Shown piece after piece: positions 36,696 through 43,884 of a stretch of DNA of 48,358 bases. This DNA comes from an uncultured delta proteobacterium (lineage in GTDB: Bacteria > Myxococcota_A > Polyangia > Haliangiales > Haliangiaceae). The notes under the pieces are model-generated. The model was not told the DNA's origin and made no database searches. It worked only from the letters and a program-made list of their open reading frames with translations. The position numbers and the translations under genes are program-made. Within the stretch, counting starts at the first letter, position 1; each line of letters begins with the position of its first letter. The stretch spans positions 1-48,358 of the forward strand of contig CAADGB010000297.1 in NCBI GenBank assembly GCA_900696455.1. Reading direction: 5' to 3'.

Positions 36696-37133
36696 CTACT
36701 TGCGGGTGACCTGCCAGGTCCCGGTCTGGATCTGGCCGGTGGCGCCGATCTTGGTCGAGAACATGCCGGAGATCGTGTCGCCGGAGACCGTGCCGATGAA
36801 GCTGGTCTCGACCTCGCACTCGCAGTTGGGGTCGGTGTAGGGCGCGATCTTGCCCGCGACCTTGCCGCCGGCGACCTCGATGAACTGGATGCGGAGCGGG
36901 GTCTCGCCGCCCATCACCACCTCGCCATCGGCGGTGTGGCGACCGAGCTGCAGGGAGAAGCGGACCGGGCCGCTGCGCCCCGACTCGTTGCCCTCGTAGG
37001 TGCCCTCCCAGTCACCGGCGAGCTTGGCGGTCTCGGTCTCCTTGCCCTTGACCTCGACCTGCTTCTGGCTGCCGCCGCAGGCGGCCAGGGTCGCTACCGA
37101 CAGCACCATCACGACGAGGACGCGCTCGATCAT
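36696..37133 (-). CDS. Small lipoprotein
   Basis: The 145-residue product starts MIERVLVVMVLSVATLAACG, a short signal peptide ending in lipobox LAAC (cysteine at residue 19), and has a Ser/Lys/Glu-rich tether. The folded part is a single beta-rich domain, GDWEGTYEGNESGRSGPVRFSL; VSGDTISGMFSTKIGATGQIQTGTWQVTRK, reminiscent of small lipocalin-like or avidin-like beta barrels, but no family is named with confidence. A CECE motif in DPNCECEVE is unusual. It lies 102 bases downstream of the cytolysin-like lipoprotein gene in the same direction, so the two may be co-transcribed. Confidence 0.75.
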   Translation of the reverse strand: MIERVLVVMVLSVATLAACGGSQKQVEVKGKETETAKLAGDWEGTYEGNESGRSGPVRFSLQLGRHTADGEVVMGGETPLRIQFIEVAGGKVAGKIAPYTDPNCECEVETSFIGTVSGDTISGMFSTKIGATGQIQTGTWQVTRK

Positions 37134-37235
37134 GACCGGATCGTGCCACAGCCGCGCGCGGCCGGTGGCGCTCCCGGCCCCGTTTCGCGCGCCGGCGCCG
37201 ATCGCGCGGCGCCTCGCGCCGGGCCGCGGGCCGGC

Positions 37236-38783
37236 TCAGATCGGCTGGAGGCGGAAGGTCACGGCCAGCCGCGCGCCGTCGCCGGTGAGGAGCACGGTCA
37301 CGTCGCGGCGCCAGCCCGACTCGAAGGCGGCCCGCGCCACCTCGCGCCCCATGGCGTCGTTGGCGCTGACCGGATCGTAGTCCCACAGGTCGGCGCCCAG
37401 CTCGATGACCTGCCCGGCCTCGGGGCGGACGTCGATGATGGCCTCCGACACGAAGGCGCCGGTCGGCCAGGTCGTGCCCTCGCGGATCTGGACGTAGGTG
37501 CCGGGCCCCTTGTCGAAGAGGGTGGCGCTCGAGCCGCCGCTGGCCCAGATCCGGCCGTAGAGCTCGAGGTCGTCGCCGGCGTCGCCGCCGGCGCTCTCGA
37601 CCCGGATCCCGAGCAGCGTGACCTTGACCTTCTGGCTCACGCGCACGCACTCGGTGACCTCGTAGTCCGTGGTCAAGGACAGCCGTCCCGGCGAGTTGTC
37701 CTCGAGGTACGCCAGCTTGTAGGCGATGGGCGCGCCCGGCGACTGCCGCGAGTAGTTGCCGCCGTCCTTGATGAAGTCGATGAGGGCCTCGTAGCTGTCG
37801 ATCGTGCGGGCGGCGTCGCCGCCGGAGCCGCCGAGGATGAAGGCGGTGATCTTCGAGCTCGAGATGATGTCCTTGTAGGTGACCGAGACGTCGCCCGAGA
37901 CGTCGACGCCGCCGGCGTAGGCGAACGACAGGGCGGCGTTCATCTCCTCGGCCGAGTACGACGACTCGAACGTGAACACCACCATGCGGCCGTAGGTGAC
38001 CGAGGCGACGTAGAGCGGCGGGTTGGTGTCGCCGACCCGGGCCTCGACGTCGGCGAGCGTGACCTCGGGGGCGAAGAACGCGCTGGGGCGCACCGGGGCG
38101 TCGACGTCGACCGTGTAGTAGGCCTGGGTGAACTTGACCAGGTAGCGACTGCGAGTGTCCTCCTGGCGGAAGTCGAAGGAGGCGGCGATGCTGGCCGCCG
38201 AGCCCAGCCACGAGACCTCGGCGCCCAGGGCGAGCGCGAGCTGCTCCTGGGAGTGGACCTCCTCGATCTCGGAGTAGATGTTGGCGGCGGTGGCGCCGTC
38301 GAGCTGCGACTCGAGCACGCCGGTCAGCGCCTCGCGGTAGGCGGCCAGGCTCGGCTGCGCGAGGACCGCCGACTTCGCGCCGACCAGGTTCTCGAGCGAG
38401 ACCGAGATGGTGAGCGGGCTGCGGGCGAACCCGATCTGCGAGAACAGGCCGGAGTAGACCGAGTCGCCGGCCACGATCGCGCCCGGCCACAGCGAGTCCG
38501 AGTTGGCGGCGTAGGCGACGATGCGATCGAACTGGCGGGTCTCGGACAGGTTCTGGCGCGTGCACTGGTAGTCGCCCTGGCGCGTCGGCTGCGAGCGATC
38601 GCCCTCGTCGACGCCGGGGGCGGCGGCGGGGAGGTACGGCAGCGACCGCAGGTAGGCGTCGATCGCGTCGGCGTCGCCGACCGCGTCGAGGTCACCGACC
38701 TCGCTGGTGCAGGCGCCGACCGCGAGCGCGGTCAAGGAGGTGGCGAGCGTGGCGAGCGTTCGACCGGACAGCGTGGGGGCCAT
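37236..38783 (-). CDS. Cholesterol-dependent-cytolysin-like lipoprotein
   Basis: The 515-residue protein begins MAPTLSGRTLATLATSLTAL and has a lipobox ending VGAC (cysteine near residue 25). Domains 1-3 of the thiol-activated cytolysin family are recognisable: DSLWPGAIVAGDSVYSGL and PLTISVSLENL (about residues 93-130), YVASVTYGRMVVFTFESSYS (about 255-275), DIISSSKITAFILGG (about 303-318), and FIKDGGNYS with GAPIAYKLAYLEDN (about 335-360). At about 368-381 the TTDYEVTECVRV strand enters the position of domain 4. The last 130 residues lack the undecapeptide ECTGLAWEWWR and the threonine-leucine cholesterol motif; they contain LWDYDPVSANDAMG, a C2-like acidic loop. Pore formation at the cell's own surface or in a target is unproven. 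Confidence 0.85.
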   Translation of the reverse strand: MAPTLSGRTLATLATSLTALAVGACTSEVGDLDAVGDADAIDAYLRSLPYLPAAAPGVDEGDRSQPTRQGDYQCTRQNLSETRQFDRIVAYAANSDSLWPGAIVAGDSVYSGLFSQIGFARSPLTISVSLENLVGAKSAVLAQPSLAAYREALTGVLESQLDGATAANIYSEIEEVHSQEQLALALGAEVSWLGSAASIAASFDFRQEDTRSRYLVKFTQAYYTVDVDAPVRPSAFFAPEVTLADVEARVGDTNPPLYVASVTYGRMVVFTFESSYSAEEMNAALSFAYAGGVDVSGDVSVTYKDIISSSKITAFILGGSGGDAARTIDSYEALIDFIKDGGNYSRQSPGAPIAYKLAYLEDNSPGRLSLTTDYEVTECVRVSQKVKVTLLGIRVESAGGDAGDDLELYGRIWASGGSSATLFDKGPGTYVQIREGTTWPTGAFVSEAIIDVRPEAGQVIELGADLWDYDPVSANDAMGREVARAAFESGWRRDVTVLLTGDGARLAVTFRLQPI

Positions 38784-38998
38784 GGTCCGACCATCTGAGC
38801 AAGTCCCTTGCCAGCGGGTCTGACCAGTATTTCCATGCAGATGAGGGCAGTTGCGCTGGTGACCGGCGTGCCCTGGCAACTTGACTTGCCGCGGCATGCG
38901 CACCCCAGCGCGGGTGGGTGGCACCGCGCGGGTGGGTGGCACCGCGCCGGTGGGTGGCACCGCGCGGGCGGGTGGCACCGCGGTGCTACCGTGCCCCC
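38784..38998. other. Divergent intergenic region with tandem repeats
   Basis: 215 bases between the divergent cytolysin-like and menH-like genes. It contains four 18-bp tandem repeats next to the menH-like start and a more A/T-containing part at 38800-38870. TACCGT at 38987-38992 is a possible -10 for the plus-strand gene. No convincing promoter was found for the cytolysin-like gene. Confidence 0.5.
38912..38983 (+). repeat. Four tandem 18-bp repeats
   Basis: The unit gggtgggtggcaccgcgc occurs at 38912-38929 and 38930-38947 without change, at 38948-38965 with one change, and at 38966-38983 with two changes. Eighteen is a multiple of three, so an upstream open frame reads repeated GWVAPR-like hexapeptides, but the conserved hydrolase fold starts after the repeats. 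Confidence 0.85.
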
Positions 38999-39736
38999 GT
39001 GCGGGTCGCGCTCCTCCACGGCTTCGCCCAGACGCCCGCGTCGTGGGCCGAGGTGCTGGCGGCGCTGCCGGCGGACCTGGACCTCCAGCCCACCGCGCTG
39101 CCGGGCCACGACCCGGCCCTGCCGGTGGCGGCGACCTGGGACGAGACCGTCGACCGGCTCGCGGAGCGCGTGGGCGAGGTCGACGTCGTGGTCGGCTACT
39201 CGCTGGGCGCGCGGCTGGCCCTCGGCCTGCTCGCCCGCGCGCGCGTGCCCGCGGCGCTCCTCGTCGGCTGCAACCCGGGCCTGGCGGCGGACGACGTCGC
39301 GGCCCGCGCCGAGCGCCGCGCCGCCGACGCGGCCTGGGCCGCCCGCCTGCGTCGCGACGGCACCGCCGCCTTCCTCGCGGCGTGGGAGGCGCAGCCCCTG
39401 TTCGCGACCCAGGTCCGGGCGCCGACGGCCGTGCGCGCGCGCCGCCGCCAGGAGCGCGCCGCGCTCGATCCCGGCGGGCTGGCCGCCGCGCTCGAGGTGC
39501 TCGGCCTGGGCGCGATGCCCGACCTGCGCCCGGCGCTCGTCGCCCGCGCCGGACGCGCGCGCCTGGTGGTCGGCGCCGACGACGCGCGGTTCCTCGCCAT
39601 CGCCCGTACGCTGGCGCACGCTTCGCCGGAGCTGCGGTGCGACGTCGTCGACGGCAGCGGCCACGACCCGACCCTCGAGGCGCCGCGCGCGCTCGCCGAC
39701 GTGATCGCGCGTACGCTCGGCCAGCGCTCGGGATGA
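38999..39736 (+). CDS. Alpha/beta hydrolase, MenH-like
   Basis: The 245-residue protein has the alpha/beta hydrolase order: oxyanion-hole strand LLHGFAQTPASW at the N-terminus, nucleophile elbow VVGYSLGARLALG (serine about residue 67), a cap region, and a catalytic histidine in VDGSGHDPTLEAP near the C-terminus. The catalytic acid is likely Asp in VVGADDARFL. Length and the GFxxxxxxW / GYSxGxR pattern are those of MenH, which acts in menaquinone synthesis, although other small esterases share this shape and no men genes lie nearby. The GTG start is chosen because the core strand begins there. The gene is divergent from the cytolysin-like gene. Confidence 0.8.
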   Translation: MRVALLHGFAQTPASWAEVLAALPADLDLQPTALPGHDPALPVAATWDETVDRLAERVGEVDVVVGYSLGARLALGLLARARVPAALLVGCNPGLAADDVAARAERRAADAAWAARLRRDGTAAFLAAWEAQPLFATQVRAPTAVRARRRQERAALDPGGLAAALEVLGLGAMPDLRPALVARAGRARLVVGADDARFLAIARTLAHASPELRCDVVDGSGHDPTLEAPRALADVIARTLGQRSG

Positions 39737-39900
39737 CGCCGAGGGGGGCGGCGGCGTGGGAGTGGGATACGTGTCCGCGTTCCGGACAGTTCACCCGCAC
39801 CATCGACACCCGTCCGCGCTGGTGAGCCACGCGACGAACCCCGCACCCCATTGATCGCCGCGACGCGAACGCGCACAAAGGAGATGATCACGCGCCTCCC
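39737..39900. other. Intergenic region with inverted repeat and stray ribosome-binding site
   Basis: 164 bases. It holds TGTCCG-N5-CGGACA at 39772-39788 and AAAGGAG at about 39878-39883. The ATG just after this site (39884) opens a frame different from the kinase, so it is not the kinase start. Confidence 0.5.
39772..39788. promoter_or_regulatory. Inverted repeat, possible operator
   Basis: TGTCCG, five bases, CGGACA: a perfect 6-bp dyad in the region upstream of the kinase operon. It could be a regulator binding site or a small hairpin. No regulator gene is adjacent. Confidence 0.3.
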
Positions 39901-41748
39901 GTGCGTGACGAGACCAGAGGGAGAGGCGACTTGCCCACCACGCCCGTGCCCCGGCCCCGGCCGCGCAAGCCCACGCTCGAGATGCTGCCGGCCGGCACCC
40001 GCCTCGGCCGCTACGAGCTGATCCGGCGCCTGGCCACCGGCGGCATGGCCGAGCTCTACCTGGCGCGCGCCGGCGGCATCTCCGGCTTCGAGAAGCTGGT
40101 CGCGCTCAAGCGCATCCTGCCGCAGTACGCGCAGCACGAGGACTTCGTGCGCATGTTCCTCGACGAGGCCCGCCTGACCGCGACCATCCAGCACGCCAAC
40201 GTCGCGCAGGTCTACGACATCGGCCAGTGCGACGACGGCCTGTTCTTCACGATGGAGTTCGTGCACGGCGCCGACCTGCGCACGGTCCTGCACGCCCTGG
40301 CCCGCCGCGGCCAGGCCATGCCCCTCGCCGACGCGTTGACGATCGCGATCGGCGCCGCCGCCGGCCTCCACGCCGCCCACGAGCGCTGCGCCGCCGACGG
40401 CGTGCCGCTCGGCATCATCCACCGCGACGTCCCCCCGTCGAACGTGCTCGTCTCGTTCGAGGGCTGCGTCAAGCTCATCGACTTCGGCATCGCCAAGGCC
40501 GAGCGCCGCACCACCGAGACCCGGGCCGGCACCCTCAAGGGCAAGATCGCGTACATGTCGCCCGAGCAGTGCCTGGGCGAGCCGCTCGACCGCCGCAGCG
40601 ACGTGTTCTCCCTCGGCATCGTCCTGTTCGAGGCCTCGACCGGCACCCGGCTGTTCCGGACCGACAACGAGTTCGCCGCGCTCCGCCAGATCGTCGACGA
40701 GGACGCGCCGTCGCCGGCCAGCCGGCGCCCCGGCTACCCGCCCGGGCTCGAGGCCATCGTCATGCGCGCCCTGCGCCGCGACCGCGCCGAGCGCTACCCG
40801 ACCGCGCTGGCGCTCCAGCTCGACCTCGAGGAGCTGGCGCGGCGCGAGGGGCTGGCGGTCTCGACCGCGCACCTGGCCGCGTTCATGCGCGTGCTCCTGC
40901 CCGAGCGCGCCGCCGAGCCCCACCTGCCGCCCCCGCTCGCCCCGCTCGGCGACGGGCTGGAGCGGCGGGGCCTGCCCCTGCCGCCGCCGGTGGTGGTGGG
41001 CAGCGGCACCGGCGAGACCGACGCCCTGCCCGACCTCGCCGACGAGCTCGAGCCCTCGATCTCGATCGCGGTGGCGTCGGCCTCGCCCGCCGCCGACCAC
41101 GCCGCGCCGTCCGCCGCCTCGGCGGTGTCGTCGGCGTCGGCGCTGTCCGCGGTCTCGGCGGTGTCGGCCGAGCTGGCGCTGCTGCGCCGGCAGCGGCGCT
41201 CGCACCTGGCGGTGGCGCTGGGCCTGGGGATGGTGACGTCGGCGATGGTGGCGATCGCGGTGGCGCTGTTCATGGCGCGGTCGCCCGCGGTCGCGCCGCC
41301 TGGCGCCCCGGCGCCGGCCGCGAGCGCGGCGCCGGCGCCGACGATCGAGCCCGCGGGCATCCCCCCCGGTCTCGCCACCACGACCCGGCCCACCACCACC
41401 GGCCCCGCTCCCACCACCACCGCCACCACCACCGCCGCCACCGCCGCCGCCGCCGCGCCCGCCACCGCCCCCGATCCCGCCACCGCCGCCGCTCCCGCGC
41501 CCGCCACCGCCTCCGATCCCGATCCCGATCCCGATCCCGCCACCGCCCCCGATCCCGATCCCGCCGCCACCGTCACCGCCGCCACCGCCGCCCCGCCCGC
41601 CGACACCCGCGCGCGCCCCCGCAAGCCCCCGCGCCCGCGCAGCGCCGCCGAGCCCCGCCCCACCCGGCGCGACGAGCCGCGCCCCGCGCGCAAGCCGACC
41701 TCGTCGGCGCGCCGCTGGAACCCGGACTCCGCGCTGCCGCCCATGTGA
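39901..41748 (+). CDS. Ser/Thr protein kinase with membrane anchor and low-complexity tail
   Basis: The 615-residue protein carries an N-terminal Hanks-type kinase (about residues 38-320): glycine loop LATGGMAELY, VALKR lysine (70), HRDVPPSNVL (174-183), IDFGIAKAE (193-201), AYMSPEQ and DVFSLGIVLFEASTG. The lysine normally two places after HRD is replaced by proline. A Ser/Ala/acidic stretch, a single hydrophobic segment (about residues 436-460) and a long Pro/Thr/Asp-rich outside tail with (DP)n from GATCCC repeats follow. GTG 39901 is used; a TTG at 39931 preceded by GGGAGAGG is an equally plausible start. The next gene starts 14 bases after the stop. Confidence 0.88.
   Translation: MRDETRGRGDLPTTPVPRPRPRKPTLEMLPAGTRLGRYELIRRLATGGMAELYLARAGGISGFEKLVALKRILPQYAQHEDFVRMFLDEARLTATIQHANVAQVYDIGQCDDGLFFTMEFVHGADLRTVLHALARRGQAMPLADALTIAIGAAAGLHAAHERCAADGVPLGIIHRDVPPSNVLVSFEGCVKLIDFGIAKAERRTTETRAGTLKGKIAYMSPEQCLGEPLDRRSDVFSLGIVLFEASTGTRLFRTDNEFAALRQIVDEDAPSPASRRPGYPPGLEAIVMRALRRDRAERYPTALALQLDLEELARREGLAVSTAHLAAFMRVLLPERAAEPHLPPPLAPLGDGLERRGLPLPPPVVVGSGTGETDALPDLADELEPSISIAVASASPAADHAAPSAASAVSSASALSAVSAVSAELALLRRQRRSHLAVALGLGMVTSAMVAIAVALFMARSPAVAPPGAPAPAASAAPAPTIEPAGIPPGLATTTRPTTTGPAPTTTATTTAATAAAAAPATAPDPATAAAPAPATASDPDPDPDPATAPDPDPAATVTAATAAPPADTRARPRKPPRPRSAAEPRPTRRDEPRPARKPTSSARRWNPDSALPPM
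41461..41580 (+). repeat. Low-complexity CGATCC/CGCCAC repeat tract in the kinase tail
   Basis: The coding strand has runs of gatccc and ccgcca hexamers in the kinase gene, encoding DP, AT and AP dipeptides. The same gatccc hexamer forms a gene-free array at 47821-47993. Confidence 0.7.
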
Positions 41749-41762
41749 TCGCGAGAGGACCC

Positions 41763-42551
41763 ATGCACCGACGCACCCGCACGCTGCTCCTCCCCGCCGC
41801 GCTGGTCGCGGCCGTCGCGACCGCCGCGCCGCCGGCCGCCGCCGACGGCCCGGTCCCCGACCTCGCCGCGACCCAGGTCGGCCCCAGCGCCGACGACTGG
41901 CTGCGCGTCGGCCTCGAGCGCTACGAGCGCGGCAACCTGATCGGGGCCATCGACGCCTTCGAGCGCGGTCACCAGCGCGAGCCGCGACCGCTGTTCCTGT
42001 TCGCCCTCGCCCAAGCCCACCGCAAGCGCGGCGACTGCGAGCGTGCCCGCGCCCTGTTCGACGCGTTCCTGGCCACGCAGCCGGCGGCGCGCCAGGCCGA
42101 GGCCGCCCACCAGCAGCGCGAGGCCTGCGAGGCGACGCCGCCGCCGGTGCCCGAGCCAGCGGCCGCGCCCGCGCTCGAGCCCGCGCCGCCGGCCGGCCCG
42201 CCGCCGCCCTCGCCGCCACCCGGCCGCCGCTGGTCGCGGGATCCGGTCGTGCTCGGCGCCGGCGCCGCCAGCGTCACGCTGCTCGCCACCTCGACCGCGC
42301 TGTGGCTCTCCGCCGACCAGGCCCGCGCCGCGGCCGCCAGCGCGGAGACCTACGACCAGCACCGTGCGCTCCGCGATCGCGCGGCCTCGCGCGAGCTGTC
42401 GGCCGGCGTCACGCTCGGCGTCGGCGTCGCTGCGGGCGTGGTGCTGGTGTGGCGGCTCACCCGCGCGCGCGAGGTCCCGCCGCGCGCCGTGGCCTGGCAG
42501 CCGGTGGTCGGCCCCACCGGCGCCGGCGTGGCGCTGGGGGGGCGGTTCTGA
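41763..42551 (+). CDS. Secreted TPR protein with hydrophobic C-terminal segments
   Basis: The 262-residue protein has a signal peptide (MHRRTRTLLLPAALVAAVAT, cleavage after AAA near residue 28). Two TPR-like units follow (ADDWLRVGLERYERGNLIGA; LFALAQAHRKRGDCERARAL), then a Pro-rich linker and two hydrophobic stretches (about residues 163-185 and 215-235) around a basic loop. This composition is common in proteins encoded beside myxobacterial Ser/Thr kinases and may form a membrane or periplasmic partner. A GAGAGG site lies five bases before the ATG. The gene follows the kinase by 14 bases and its stop overlaps the next ATG by one base (TGATG), making a three-gene operon. Confidence 0.8.
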   Translation: MHRRTRTLLLPAALVAAVATAAPPAAADGPVPDLAATQVGPSADDWLRVGLERYERGNLIGAIDAFERGHQREPRPLFLFALAQAHRKRGDCERARALFDAFLATQPAARQAEAAHQQREACEATPPPVPEPAAAPALEPAPPAGPPPPSPPPGRRWSRDPVVLGAGAASVTLLATSTALWLSADQARAAAASAETYDQHRALRDRAASRELSAGVTLGVGVAAGVVLVWRLTRAREVPPRAVAWQPVVGPTGAGVALGGRF

Positions 42552-43834
42552 TGTCGCGCGTCCGCGCCGCGACGCTCGCCGCCGCCGGCCTGGTCGCGCT
42601 CGCCGCCGCCTGCGCCGACGTCCCGCCGTTCCGCTGCGAGCTCGACGAGCAGTGCGGCGCCGGCGGCCGCTGCGAGGAGAGCCGGGCGTGCAGCTTCGCC
42701 GACGACACCTGCCACGGCGGCTGGCGCTACGGCGAGCTGGGCCCGGCCGAGGTGGCCCGGCGCTGCGTCGGCGACGCCTCGGGCCCGGTGAGCTGGCTGG
42801 CGGTGGGCAGCGACCACACCTGCGCGCGCACCGACGCCGGCGCGCTGTGGTGCTGGGGCGACAACGTCAGCGGCGGCCTCGGCCGCGACGACGTCGGCGA
42901 GAGCGGCACGCCGACGCCGGTCGCCGGGCTGGTCGACGTCGTCGACGCCGACGGCGGCGAGTACACGACCTGCGCCGTCGCCGGCGGCGCCGTGCACTGC
43001 TGGGGCCGCGGCGGCGGCGGTCAGCTCGGCGACGACGGCGCCAGCGATCGCGCCCGGCCCGGGCCGGTGCCCGGCGTCGAGGGCGCGGTCGCCGTCGACC
43101 TCGGCGAGCACCACGGCTGCGCCCTCGACGGCGGCGGCGTGGTGTGGTGCTGGGGCTCCAACGGCGACCGCGAGGCCGGCCAGCCCGGCCAGCCCATGGT
43201 GATGCGCGCCCAGCGCGTGTCCGACCTGCCGACCGCGATCGCGATCGCCGTCGGCGGCCAGGCGAGCTGCGCGCTGACCGGCGACGAGACCTGGTGCTGG
43301 GGCCGGAACGCCGGCGGCCAGCTCGCGCTCGGCGACACCGCGGCCCGCATGCGGCCCGAGCCCGTGCCGGCGTTCGCCGGGGCCCTCGCCGTCGCCGTCG
43401 GCGGCGACCACACCTGCGCCATCGCCGCCGACCGCACCGTCCGGTGCGCCGGACAGAACGACCACGGCCAGCTCGGCGACGGCACCACCACCGATCGGCC
43501 GGCGGCGGTGACCGTGGTCGACCTCGAGGACGTCGTCGAGCTCGCCGCCCTCGACTGGTCGACGTGCGCCCGCACCGTCGCCGGCGCCGTCCGCTGCTGG
43601 GGTCGCAACGATCGCGGGCAGCTCGGCGACGCCGCCGGCAACCGGGCCACGCCGGGGCCGGCCCTCGCCCTGCCCCGGCCGGCGGTGGCGCTGACCGCCG
43701 GCGAGAACCACGCCTGCGCGCTCACCGACGACGGCTGCGCCTGGTGCTGGGGCAGCGACGCCAAGGGGCAGCTCGGCACCGGCAAGGGCGACGACGGCGG
43801 CGCCATCCACCCGGTCCTCCTGGCCTGCCGCTAA
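42551..43834 (+). CDS. RCC1-repeat lipoprotein
   Basis: The 427-residue product has a lipobox LAAAC (cysteine near residue 20), a Cys-rich stretch (CELDEQCGAGGRCEESRACSF) and then about seven RCC1-type blades. Each blade carries a CWG or equivalent with a paired Cys: HTCARTDAGALWCWGDN, TTCAVAGGAVHCWGRG, HGCALDGGGVVWCWGSN, SCALTGDETWCWGRN, HTCAIAADRTVRCAGQN, STCARTVAGAVRCWGRN, HACALTDDGCAWCWGSD. A disulfide-stabilised beta-propeller outside the cell is likely. It may recognise extracellular ligands or the kinase partner. Its ATG overlaps the preceding stop by one base. Length and the repeat order are those of many myxobacterial RCC1 proteins. Confidence 0.88.
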   Translation: MSRVRAATLAAAGLVALAAACADVPPFRCELDEQCGAGGRCEESRACSFADDTCHGGWRYGELGPAEVARRCVGDASGPVSWLAVGSDHTCARTDAGALWCWGDNVSGGLGRDDVGESGTPTPVAGLVDVVDADGGEYTTCAVAGGAVHCWGRGGGGQLGDDGASDRARPGPVPGVEGAVAVDLGEHHGCALDGGGVVWCWGSNGDREAGQPGQPMVMRAQRVSDLPTAIAIAVGGQASCALTGDETWCWGRNAGGQLALGDTAARMRPEPVPAFAGALAVAVGGDHTCAIAADRTVRCAGQNDHGQLGDGTTTDRPAAVTVVDLEDVVELAALDWSTCARTVAGAVRCWGRNDRGQLGDAAGNRATPGPALALPRPAVALTAGENHACALTDDGCAWCWGSDAKGQLGTGKGDDGGAIHPVLLACR

Positions 43835-43871
43835 CCGAGGCGCCGCCCGCGCGCCCCGGCCGCCCCTGAGC

Positions 43872-43877
43872 GATACT
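43872..43877 (+). promoter_or_regulatory. -10-like element of the HEAT-repeat gene
   Basis: GATACT lies seven bases before the ATG at 43885 in the 50-base intergenic region. It follows the spacing of other leaderless-type candidates. No -35 match is seen. Confidence 0.3.
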
Positions 43878-43884
43878 CACGGAC

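Noticed and set aside
38912..38983. CRISPR-like array
   Set aside because: The 18-bp units are directly adjacent without spacers, so they are tandem repeats.
38918..38998. N-terminal extension of the MenH-like protein with GWVAPR-type repeats
   Set aside because: The repeats are a DNA-level tandem array; the hydrolase core strand starts at the GTG at 38999.
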